A DNA stretch of 64,000 nt from Blastomyces gilchristii SLH14081 (lineage: Eukaryota; Ascomycota; Eurotiomycetes; Onygenales; Ajellomycetaceae), in the NCBI RefSeq assembly GCF_000003855.2, contig NW_003101678.1, positions 2,762,803-2,826,802 of the forward strand. The letters run 5' to 3'. Below are positions 25,400-35,614 of the stretch, piece by piece (positions within the stretch are counted from its first letter, which is position 1; each line of letters starts with the position of its first letter). The translations under genes were made by a program, and so were the position numbers. The notes under the pieces were generated by a model. That model did no database searches. It was not told the DNA's origin and worked only from the letters and a program-made list of their open reading frames with translations.

Positions 25400-26760
25400 A
25401 TGTAAGTTCTGTTTCAAAGTTAGTATTATAGTTCTATGAAATATGAAGTATTATCAAAGATTGTTACTTACTAGAGAATTGTATTTCACTGTCTTCACAT
25501 CTCAAACATCTGCTCATTCAAATCTCTGATAGTTAACATTATAGTAGTCTCAGACTAATTTGACATATGAGTCTCATTTCTTCTCTATTCAATCTTGAGA
25601 AGTGTAGATATTAACTCAATGAGAGAAATCTAGTAGAGCTGCTACAGTATAGTACTCTGTAAAAGATTGTTCAGTTTTACTGTAGTAATATGCCAGTTTA
25701 TTTCTTACAGCAATAATAGCCTGTGTTATAGCATCATCTCAGACTGAATTTCTTTTTAAGTGATTCAACTGCTTCTCAAGATGAGTAAATAAACTATTAT
25801 ACACTCATCAGACTGACTGCAGCATTAATGTACAAGTGATTGAGACTGTCTTTGTTATCTTATAAAACTGAAACAGTAAATCAATCACATATTTCAACTG
25901 AGTTCACTTCATATCAGAAAGTTTCAATGTCTGAATCTTTTCTCAATCAGAGTGTTACACTCAATGATCAATCATCTGACACAATTGAAGAGTCTGAACA
26001 GTTATCTTATATGTTGAACTTCACTGTGTTCTAACATTCTGTATCATATTCAGTGATGTGACTGATTTATTTATTTATTGAATATCATGAAATCATTGTT
26101 GTTGTTTAGAGGAGATACAAATCATATTAGCAATGTTTTGAATCTGTGATATTTAAATTATTAGTCAATCTATTCAAAATTAACAGTAGCATTATCAAAA
26201 AGCATTATTAAAAAGCAATATTAAAAAGTGTTGTTAAAAAACATTATCTTTTACAAAGTGAATACAAAAGTTACTTGAGTAATCACTTTCATCTCATTCT
26301 CATCTCAAGAATCAGTCATCTCATTATTCTTCATCTCAATGTTAAGATTCTTTATCAGTGTTTATATCACAAGTTGAACCACATGAGCAATGCAGGGAAT
26401 ATGACCTTGTTTATCATTTCAGAAATGCAAAGTCAATTTTTGCTTTAAGCTGTTCATTATAGTGTAGTTATTCACAGCATTATCAGTTGTAATTGTAAGA
26501 AGACTGAGACTAATATCTCAATAGTCATTTTTAATCACAGTCATTAATATCTCTGTTATATAATCTTCAGTATGACTACTAATCAATGATTCAAATTCAA
26601 TTAATGTCTCTTAATAAGTTCAGTTCTCATCAATGTAATAACATATAACTCTTATAAATGTAAGATTGTTTGTACTAGTTCATGTATTCATTGTGAGAGA
26701 TACTCTTCAATGATTCTTCAACTCTGATTCTAGATGTTGTATATTGACTTTGTAGTATAT
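25400..26760 (-). pseudogene. hAT transposase remnant
   Basis: Minus-strand translation gives hAT-diagnostic blocks in order: N-A-V-N-N followed by the C-I-A-H-V-V-Q-L block (about 26,480-26,370), then K-L-A-Y-Y-Y-S-K-T with Y-Y-T-V-A-A-L-L-D (about 25,700-25,640), and a D-Y-Y-N-V-N-Y block that precedes the dimerisation domain (about 25,530). These are the RNase H-fold and insertion-domain signatures of the superfamily. Stops, mostly from Trp codons, interrupt every block. Confidence 0.75.
26185..26250 (-). repeat. Tandem array of a 13-bp unit inside the hAT
   Basis: About four imperfect copies of a 13-bp unit, CATTATTAAAAAG on the plus strand. The unit is half of a longer sequence that recurs elsewhere in the element (see findings). 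Confidence 0.7.
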
Positions 26761-27879
26761 CTTGAGATTGAACTGAAGACAGAATTGATATGAAATATAA
26801 AGATTTGAATTAAGCATTTGAAGAAGTGTTTGAAATTCAGAGTTTTCAACTGATTGAAGAGAAAGATTCAGAGATATACACATGTGAAGTAATTATTCAC
26901 AGAAGTTATCAGATAAGAGTTATGAAATCAGAGTACTGATATATAATCATTTTCACATGATTTTCTTCAAATTAGAAAGTTAGTATTATCAAAAATTGTT
27001 ATCTGATAGAGTAACTTATCAGCTCAGTAGTAATTTTCTAATTATTTTTCTTTTATTGTCTGCATTCTGATGACTTCAGATGTCAGAAAATTTCTTCAGA
27101 ACTATAATTAGTTTATGATAAATATTTCTGAATAAAGTTGCAGTAATTGTAGTAGAGAGATAACTCTTCAGTAATCTGCAATACAATCTGTTGATAATTA
27201 TTTTATAGTTCATCTCAGTATTTGTGTTGAGTTTTTCATAAATTTCATAGCCTGGAATCAGATGTGAAGAATGAAGTAATTATTCATTATAATTGAAAGA
27301 GAGCATTCTGTGTTGAATTGTAAATAACATAGACTTTGTAATTCACAGTGATTTCTTAAAGAGTTTATGAATCTTCAATAGAAGTAAAAGAAGTGAAAGA
27401 AGTAAATTCAGAAGACATGATAATAATTTAAGAAAGATAATAATTTATTTTCAATAACTGATCACTGATGTGTGTAAGAAGAATTAATATAAGAGAAAAT
27501 AATCTTCTTTCTTAGCTTAGTTATAATTTTAGTACTAACTCAGATTGAATATCATCAATGTATAAAAGTAAATAAACAATCTTGATTAATCTCTGTCATA
27601 TTTCTTGAAATATATTAATATTATGAAAGAGAGTGTTATCAAATTACATTATCAGATGATATCATTAAAAATATATTAATATTATGAATATCAATGTTGA
27701 AAAAATATTGATACTTATACATTATAGTGACATGATAGTTGAATATATATATATATATTATTCCTGACATTGATAATTGATTACAACTTGTACAATAATT
27801 TTTAAAAACTTAAAATTAATTTCAATTATTAACTAATAGTTACAAACTTATAACTAACTAATATAAAAAGAAAAAAACT

Positions 27880-28700
27880 TTTTCTACTTATTATCTTTCT
27901 TCTCTTTCTCATTCTTCTCATCATTCTTCATAATTCACTTCTTATTCTTATTCTCCTTCTTCTTCTTCTCATCTGAGATGATAATCATCTCAAAATCTCT
28001 CTCTGCTGCCTTCTCAGAGAAGAGTTCTCACTGCTTCCTCTCAGCCAGGTCAATCTGTGCCTCAAAATCCTGCATTTTCTGATCTGCTGTCTCAGGTTCC
28101 ACCTCAGCAGTAAGCAGATTGACATGCTCAGAGAGCAGAGCTGTCTTCTCAATATTCTGAATCATGAAGTGCATTCAAGATCTGAACAAGGTCTCAATTC
28201 TCTTCTCTGTCAGCTTCTACTAATCAATTAGAGAACAGAAGTGTTATCAAAAATTATTATCTCTTAATAAAAAACTTATCAGTTTTAACTTCTTTGTCTT
28301 CTACTTCAATATCTTCTTAATCTTCTTCTATCATCACTTATTTACAGTAACACTCTTCTTCTCTCTCTCTCTCTTCATCTTGGTCTTAAATCATTCTCAG
28401 AACTTCTTCTGATCTTATCACTACTGCATGAGACTCTTCACTGTCTTCTTTTTCAATCTCTTACAGGCAGTGCTATTCATATTATTTCTATACTTAGTTC
28501 AGTCTAAATCTATCAGAAGTATTACTTAAAATCATTATTATTCTACTTTCTTATGAAGTCTCTTCAAGGCATTATAACATGCCTTGCAATCTGTCTCTCT
28601 GTGCTTGAACATCTTCTTCTTCTCTCTCTTCAATCTGTGACAGTACTCACGCGCCTTGATGATCTGCAGAACCGCAGAATATTTGAAGAAGAATGACATG
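27880..28700 (-). pseudogene. Second charged coding region in the hAT element
   Basis: Minus-strand reading gives K-A-R-E-Y-C-H-R-L-K-R-E-K-K-K-M-F-K-H-R (about 28,660-28,600), a basic middle part, and an acidic/coiled-coil end with SEHVNLLTAEVE and FEAQIDLAERK (28,140-28,020), finishing in a Lys/Glu run near 27,900. It is upstream of the transposase in the same orientation. It could be an accessory protein or the transposase N-terminal region. It is less mutated around 28,620-28,690 (CGCGCC retained). Confidence 0.45.
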
Positions 28701-28738
28701 ATTGATTTTAATAAGTGTTGAGAAGAGAGTGAAGACAG

Positions 28739-28864
28739 GTAATAATATAATGATAATAATAATAATGATAATAATGATAATGATGATAATAATAATGATA
28801 ATAATAATGATAATGATGATGATAGTAATGATGATAATAATAATAATAATAATGATGATGATAA
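28739..28864. repeat. AAT/GAT trinucleotide microsatellite
   Basis: About 125 bp made almost only of AAT and GAT triplets, inside the hAT element between the charged coding region and its right end. Confidence 0.9.
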
Positions 28865-29964
28865 AATGAGAAGTGCATCAGAATATATTATTGACTTATC
28901 AAATATAAAGAGACAAAGAAACTATTAACAGCTTTCAGAGATGTACAGAAACAGCTACAGTGTTACATAGTAACATTATCTTCATTTAATGCATACACTA
29001 TTGATATTCTTTGTATACATTTATCATATAATCTATATCAGAGATACATGCAGAAAACAGATCTTTATTACTAGAAAGAATGATTACAGTGATTCTCTAT
29101 TTTCATATTATAAAGATAAGTTATTCTCATTTCTTTCTTCTCTCTTTTCTCTTTTTCTTCAATTCATCACTAAGTTCAAGCTGGTATGAAAACTATTAAA
29201 ACACTCATAGAAACTCTCAAATTAAAGAGTATAGACTAATCAAATTTTAAATACAGATGAACTAAATTATATTCAATAATACTAATTATTCATTTCTCTC
29301 TTAATAAAACAACAGTTGTGTCTTTCTCCCCCTCTCTTAAACAAAACATGGCTTGTGAAAAGTGAGTATCATGCCAGGCTATAATGATCAACACAGCCTC
29401 AGTATGCAGGACTGTATATATGCAGTGTATGCTGAACTGAGAGACTACATGAGTTATAAACTGATGACAGCATCTCAGAGAGAGCTGTGTAGTGTGAGAA
29501 AGCTGCAACTCTCAGTCACATGTGCAGAGAGTGAATCACTGCAGTAAGTGCATATGCATTGCATGAAAGTAATACTTTTTAATAACACTCAGTCTCTGAT
29601 ATCATGAAAATAGAGTCTCTTCATGAGATCTGTTTTTATCAGAAGTCAGAGAATCTTATATTTCTCAAGATTATCTTCACATACCTTATCTGTGAAATTG
29701 ATGAAAGAAATCATCAATTTCAGCATTCTGTTCTTAATGTTATTCAAGTGACAGCAGAGTTCACCCTGATCACACTTTTTAAGTGTATGTTTTCTAATTA
29801 TTCACATTTATACAGATATATACTGATTATTTGTTAGATAATATTAAGACAATAACTCATCACAGTCATGTTACTCTCACTATGAGAAATACACAGTTAA
29901 TAATGAACATTGTAAAGACTCTGAGAAGTGAGTATTTTAGAGATACTGCAGCTCTATGATCTTG

Positions 29965-30090
29965 ATTTTTTTTTATTTTTATTTTTTATTTTTTTCTTTT
30001 TCTTTTATTTTTTTTTTTTTATTGTGATTTTTTCTTGTGTTTATTTTGTTTTTTGTTTTTTATTTTTTTTTGTATTTTATGTTTTTTTCA
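29965..30090. repeat. T-rich low-complexity tract
   Basis: About 125 bp of nearly pure T with scattered A, G and C, inside the right part of the hAT element. No coding potential. Confidence 0.85.
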
Positions 30091-30510
30091 TAATTAAAAT
30101 TATATAAATTATGATCTGTGTTTAGAAAAGTAATAATATTTAATAACACTCTCTGTTAAATTTTCAACAAATGAGTACTATGTTATGATATTATGTAAGT
30201 GAGAAATGATTTCATAATTTCATTTAATATCATTCTCAATAATGAGATCAGAATGAAAATGTGACTAAGAATTCAAACATATTCTTTATCTGAGACTAGA
30301 TTTTTATTTGAAAAGTGAATCTGAAATCTTTAATATTTAAAATAATGTGATTTGAGATCAATGTAATGAATACAAATCATGATCAGAAGTAATGCTTTTA
30401 GACAACATGACAACTGTAAAGTTTGATCCTGGTCTCAGACACGGTCACACGGTCAGTTTAGAAACAGCAGCTCTTAATCAATGAGAACTGCTTCTGAAAG
30501 AGAAGACTAA

Positions 30511-31333
30511 TATGACAGGCTGCATCTAATTAATTATATAGACTATTCTGTTACACTTCACAGATTTCAATCACTTCATTCTCAAACACATACACTCTGA
30601 TTCTCAGTCATTCTCAATCACTGATTCTCAGCTGCTACAAATGCGTGTATATTCTCCCACTCTGAAGCTTCACCACGTACACTATCATATACATGTATAA
30701 ATATTCACCTTGATCACTGATTCTTGCACTTTCTCTTTTCTTTCTTCTCTAATGTTTTTATCTTTGTTATATAAGACTAGACTGGCCGCCGGGACTATGA
30801 ATTTCACATTTGATCTCATTTGGTCTGGTTCCATACATTTCTTGGCGTGAATCCCGCTGGGACTGGCTATTAAAAAAACATGTAAAGTGACTATATATCA
30901 GATCTTAAAATGGAATCATGACTTGAAAAAAATGAGAAAGTGGTCTCATTTGGTCTCATTTAGTCTCATTCTTGGCATAAAGTTACTATTTTTAGACATT
31001 TTAAGGTTTTTTTTAGACTATTTTTAATTTTTTAAAAAGTAACACTTTTTGGTAATGCTCAAATGAGATTTAAAGTCATTTAAAGCAATAAAAATAATTT
31101 AAATTGAGAAGTGGAAATCATGGTCTCATTTGAAAAATGTGACAAGAGTAGACAGTAAGTCTCACTGAGATAGTATGAGACTACTATCTAATGTTAAAAC
31201 CGTGTAATGAGATCAGTCAAATTGATAATGAGACTATCAAAAAATCTGGTCCTGGTCTCAGACACGGTCACACGGTCAGTCTATATAAGATCTATTAATA
31301 TTATACTGATCTATTCAGTGTAGGCCTCTTACA
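30511..31333 (+). repeat. 3' LTR of element B, split by a MITE
   Basis: Two parts, 30511-30777 (267 bp) and 31292-31333 (42 bp), sum to 309 bp, identical in length to the other three LTRs. They are separated by the 506-bp MITE and its duplicated target. The right edge CTCTTACA is followed by TAATA. Confidence 0.9.
30778..31283. mobile_element. Non-autonomous hAT-related MITE, 506 bp
   Basis: Shares both ends with the 5.8-kb hAT: left TAGACTGGCCGCC...GAATTTCACATTTGATCTCA, and right GGTCTCAGACACGGTCACAC followed by GGTCAGTCTA. The duplication is 8 bp, TATAAGAC/TATAAGAT (30770-30777 and 31284-31291), with one C/T difference. The interior has no coding capacity but carries several copies of GGTCTCATTT, typical of subterminal transposase-binding repeats. 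The right-hand inner part differs from the big element, so it is not a simple recent deletion. Confidence 0.85.
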
Positions 31334-31338
31334 TAATA

Positions 31339-33500
31339 AATCTTTTCTACAGTTCTTTTATAAGATAATAGAAGAACAGTGATTGTAGTTTCAGATAAAG
31401 TATCTGATACTGTTTAATATCTTAGATTAGTAGAACTCTTGAGAGATTATTCTATACAGTTATTCACAGCCTGAATAATTAGCTATATACAAATTATACA
31501 TCTCTTGCATTATCTGAGTGTGTAAGAATTCAGAGTGAGAGACTCAGTATTATTCACAGAATTATAGAGTATTATTATTATTAATTAAATATTCTGAGAT
31601 ATCAGTTCTTATATATAGTTCTGAGAGAAATCAGAGTACTTTTTAATATACTGTTTTAATAAAAGTCTGAAGAAGTTCATTCATCTGAGCTGCTGTATAT
31701 CACAGTTTATTTAGTATAAAGAAAGTGAAGATATCAATGATAGTTTTAACTAAAGAAGTATGTATAGTGTTATAAACTGTTTTATCTTAATTAACTAGTA
31801 TCTTCAGATTTAAGAGCTGATACTCTCAGTTCATTCAGTGAGTATCTGTTATATCAGATAATATATCTTGCTCTTATTATAAGAGAGTATCTATCATTGA
31901 GTTCTGACTATCAGAATAATAGTATATTATAAAATAAAAGTAACTTAAGAACTCAGATTATTATATTTATTATTCAGTGAGTTTATAAATAGTTATAAAG
32001 TATTTGAGATTCTTATAATCTATGACTATCTTAAATTCAGAGATACTTTAAAGTTCAGAGTCTTATTCTTCTAAACAGTGTATAATTATAAGAAGTTTCT
32101 TATTATAGATCTTATAATTGTATTCAGTAAGACTCAGTTTCTTAGATATAAAGATATATAATTATAGAACACTTTTATTATTATATTATAATATTACTTC
32201 TTCTATTATATAGTCAGAGAAATCAGCTTTAATAACTATCTTACAATCAGAATTAAATATTATCAGTAGAGAAGTATTAATGAATATCTTCTTTATCTAT
32301 ATAAATACAGCTTCAGCATTCACTGATTATTAAAATACTAAGTCTTTCTTAGTGAGATTTATAAGTGATCTCATAATATCTGAGAAGTTTTATATAAATT
32401 ATTAATAGAAGTTAGCAAATCTGATGAAGCTTTATATATTTTTCACAGTATATAAAGCTTCTTATTCAAGAATAATAGAGACTTTCTCAGAATTTATTCA
32501 AATTCTCTTATCAGCTTCTATAATAAAACTCAGATACTTAATACTCTTAACTTTAAAATTATACTTATTAATATCTATCAGTAGTTCTGCTTCTTATAGC
32601 TGTTGTAATATCTTTTATACATACTCTTGATATTCTTTTCTGAATTCATTAGTGAAGATGAGAATATTATCTAAATAAGCAGATATAAACTTATTAAGAA
32701 AATCTCAGAGTACTCAGTTAATATACTTCTGAAATATACTGAGAGTGTTAGTCAGTTTAAAAAGTGTGACTATTTATTTAAAGAGACTATAATATGTTTA
32801 AAATACTGTAAGTCATTTATCTTCTTCAGTGATACAAATCTTATAAAATATAGTAATAATATCTAGTTTTATAAATCATTGAGCTCATCTGATCTGTGCT
32901 AGAATTTCATTGATAAGAGATAAGAGATATTGATCTTTCTTTATCAATCTGTTCAAATCTTGATAGTTTACACAGAATCAGAGTTCTTTATCTGATTTCT
33001 TTATAAAGAGAATAGAGGCTGCAACAGAAGAGTTGCTAATATATATAAATTCTTTATTCAATAAATTATTGAGTGTCTTTCAAAGAAGAAGAAGTTCATC
33101 TCAGAATATATTATAAAGAGAGTCTTATAACAGTTTGAAATTCTTATTATTCTTTTTCTCTAACTTGATACTGTGATTCACTCTGAAATCTTATAAGAGA
33201 GATATGTTTATAATATTATTTTATTAAAAGATATCTAGATATTTATGATATTATTAAGAGAGTTTCATATAAGAATCTATTATTATAATATAAGATAATT
33301 TTTCTAGAGTCTTTTTAATATCAGTCAGACTAATGAAATAGATTGATATATAGTTTTACTATCAGTGATTCTTTCAGCAACTTCTTTTTCTAAGTATTTT
33401 ATAGATATTAATAGAGATCTGTATCAGATTAATAGTTTTATAAATGTTATCTTCATGAATTCTATTATTATTAGAGAATATCAAGCTTCTGTTTTAAGTA
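31339..33500 (-). pseudogene. RT, RNase H and integrase N-terminal half of element A
   Basis: Minus-strand copy of the pol region seen at 12,100-14,190, read in reverse. It stops exactly at the TAATA where element B is inserted, in the integrase. Compared with element B it has more TA dinucleotides, so extra CA/TG sites were changed. No open frame remains. Confidence 0.8.
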
Positions 33501-33526
33501 TTTAATAAGATGTCTTGTTCAGATAG

Positions 33527-33820
33527 TCAGATAAGTTCTAATATAAGATTATAATTAAGATTATTAACTTTATATACATAGATATCTTTATATTGATATT
33601 CTCTCACATCTATAGTCAGCTTCATTATATAATGAGTATAAATATCTTTTGAATTATTAAATTCTGTGAGAAGTTGAGATTTTAATAAAGAAATACACTG
33701 AAGATTATAATATCTTACAACTGAAGATTTTATTATTATATAGTAATATAGACTGCTGTCTATCATAGTTTTTATATTATATATATTATCAATCATAGTA
33801 GATATAAGAATCACATTCAT
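33527..33820 (-). pseudogene. Retropepsin-like segment of element A
   Basis: 97-codon open stretch homologous along its length to 11723-12016 (MNVILISTMIDNIYNIKTMI, then DSS). The active-site Gly is again Ser, so both copies share that change or acquired it independently. Confidence 0.7.
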
Positions 33821-33839
33821 TATTATTTTCTTTTTAAAT

Positions 33840-35300
33840 TATTATTATCTGATCTCTTCAAGCTTCTGTTTATAAATTTGAATAGAAGCTAATCTTTTTT
33901 CTATTTCACTGAGATATTTTCATAGTTATCTTCTAAATCTTTCTCTAATATAATGTGATTAATATGAACAGATGCTGATTTATTCTTTAAATGAGAAGAT
34001 GCTGATCTTTCTCTTAAGTATGAAGATATATAGATTGATTAATAGTTGAAAGTAATGTATTCTGATCAGTTACAGTTGATGTACACTTTATATTGATATT
34101 AATTAGTGACTTCTTCAGAAGTGATTTCAGAGACTCAGAAGTCTGTTCAGATAGCAGAGATTCTTGCTTATATATAGATATTTAAGTCTACTTAATTCAT
34201 AGCATCTGTATCATTATTATTTCTCAGTATGAGTGTATAAGTTACTGAGATATAACATCTTCTATTACTGTTCTATATATTCTTAAGCTTAGTAAGACAG
34301 TTATTCATTGTTCAGAGCTATGTGTAGAAGTCTTTATAAGTCTGATCTTTATCTATACTTATAAGAACTTATAAGAGTTTGAAAGTTAATATCTTCTTAA
34401 GTATACTAATCTTCATTTAATTCTTTCAAGATTGATTATCTACTTCTAGAATCTTGATATTGAAGTCAGAGATAAATGTTATAAGAGAAATGTTTCTCTG
34501 TCAGATACTCTATAATTAATTTAATACTTTCTATTATATAACAGTGTCTTAGAACAGAATATCAAGATATTTCATAATATTATCAGATATTCATAACACT
34601 GATTTATATACTTTTATTCATGAATAGAACTTCTGTTTCATATGATCTTTTAATCATTCATTAATATATTAATCTTAATTGATTAATAAACTGATGATAT
34701 CTTTATCTATACTCAGTTTCATAAGCATTTTCATTCTTTATAATGAGTAGAGAGTGAGATTGAAAGTATTGAAATATATAAGAGTATCTAAGTATTCTTT
34801 CAGTACTTTTGTATTTGATTCTGTAGATATTAAAATTATATGAGTTAGTCATTGAATCTCTTTATATTGATGTTATTGAGTTACATATATATCAGCTATT
34901 TATTATTATTGTAGTTTTAACATTACTTAGAGTCACTGTAGTACTGTGTCTATACTTATGTTTAAGAGTTCTTCTATATTATTGTTAGACATGATTATAT
35001 TGTTTATTAAATATGTAATATCTGTGAAATTTAAAGAAGTATAATTATATGAATATCTCATATATCTGAGTATCAGAACTCTTAAGTCTTTCACTGATAT
35101 TCTCTTTATAGAATCTTATTATGAGGTCAGAATAATTGATAAGCAGCTTCTATCTGAGAACTCAGTGTCTACTTAACTGTTTCTCTATTTCTTACATATT
35201 ATTATATGTTCAGATATCTCTTGATGAATAATTGTTTCTGATAAGAAGATAATGCATGAATAATTATTTTCTAATAAGAAGATGATGAATGTTTTTATAG
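33840..35300 (-). pseudogene. Gag and leader of element A
   Basis: Colinear reverse copy of 10,272-11,700. No frames of useful length. The 5' leader abuts the 5' LTR at 35301. Confidence 0.65.
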
Positions 35301-35609
35301 TGTAAGAGGCCTACACTGAATAGATCAGTATAATATTGATAGATCTTATATAACAAAGATAAAAACATTAGAGAAGAAAAGAAAGAGAAAGTGTGAGAAT
35401 CAGTGATTGAGATGGATATTTATACGCGTATGTGATGGTGTATGCAGTGGAGCTTCAGGGCGGGAGAATATATGCGCGTTCATAGCGGCCGAGGATCGGC
35501 GATCAAGAATGGCTGAGAATCGGAGTGTATGCATTTGAGAATGAAGTGATTGAAATCTGTGGAGTGTAACGGAATAGTCTATATGATTGATCGGGCGCAG
35601 CCCGCCACA
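35301..35609 (-). repeat. 5' LTR of element A (least mutated copy)
   Basis: 309 bp. It retains most CG and GG/CC sites (for example GGGCGGGAG, GCGGCCGAGG, ATCGGCGATC) that are TG, CA, AG or GA in the other LTRs, so it serves as the reference for the mutation pattern. Followed by CATGA. Confidence 0.92.
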
Positions 35610-35614
35610 CATGA

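Larger units (their letters stand above)
24684..30460 (-). mobile_element. hAT-superfamily DNA transposon, 5.8 kb, inserted in element B
   Basis: Bounded by a perfect 8-bp target duplication GAAACAGC (24676-24683 and 30461-30468), which occurs once in the intact LTR-proximal region of element A. Terminal inverted repeats are short and imperfect (TAGACTGGCCG at the left; CGGTCAGTTTA at the right). The 8-bp TSD and the degraded minus-strand transposase both indicate hAT. It contains a second, charged minus-strand coding region, an AAT/GAT microsatellite and a T-rich tract. RIP-like mutation has removed all intact frames. Confidence 0.88.
9963..31333 (+). mobile_element. Second Ty3/Gypsy copy inserted into element A (element B)
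   Basis: Plus-strand copy of the same family as element A. Its 5' LTR is 9963-10271. Its 3' LTR is 30511-31333, which becomes exactly 309 bp after removing the 506-bp MITE and one 8-bp TSD. It is flanked by the 5-bp duplication TAATA (9958-9962 and 31334-31338); the uninterrupted integrase of element B itself shows CAATA at the equivalent site, so the target base was later mutated. Gag, protease, RT, RNase H and integrase follow in order. The element is interrupted by element C within the integrase and by a hAT transposon between integrase and 3' LTR. All reading frames carry multiple stops, mainly TGA from TGG or CGA. Confidence 0.9.
8552..35609 (-). mobile_element. Outer Ty3/Gypsy retrotransposon, 309-bp LTRs, interrupted by nested insertions (element A)
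   Basis: Minus-strand LTR retrotransposon bounded by direct 309-bp LTRs (8552-8860 and 35301-35609, both TG...CA in element orientation) and by a perfect 5-bp target duplication CATGA (8547-8551 and 35610-35614). Reading leftwards from the right LTR come gag-like sequence, a retropepsin-like ORF (33527-33820), reverse transcriptase, RNase H and half of an integrase. The frame breaks at 31,334, where element B is inserted, and the integrase remainder resumes at 9,957. Without insertions it is about 5.7 kb, a normal Gypsy size. All coding is destroyed by C-to-T/G-to-A changes. Beyond the CpG/CpC changes shared with element B, this copy also shows many CA/TG to TA changes, consistent with its being the older copy. 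Confidence 0.9.

Noticed and set aside
28739..28864. Possible CRISPR-like regular array
   Set aside because: It is a continuous trinucleotide microsatellite without spacers; the host is also eukaryotic.
9963..35609. Stop-codon recoding (TGA read as Trp)
   Set aside because: TGA is frequent where Trp or Arg is expected, but Gly, Pro, Asp and His codons of active sites are altered in the same C-to-T/G-to-A way, and flanking host genes use normal stops, so mutation explains it.
8552..35609. Giant Starship-type cargo element
   Set aside because: No tyrosine recombinase (DUF3435 captain) or cargo genes are visible; the whole block is explained by nested Gypsy, hAT, MITE and LINE insertions.
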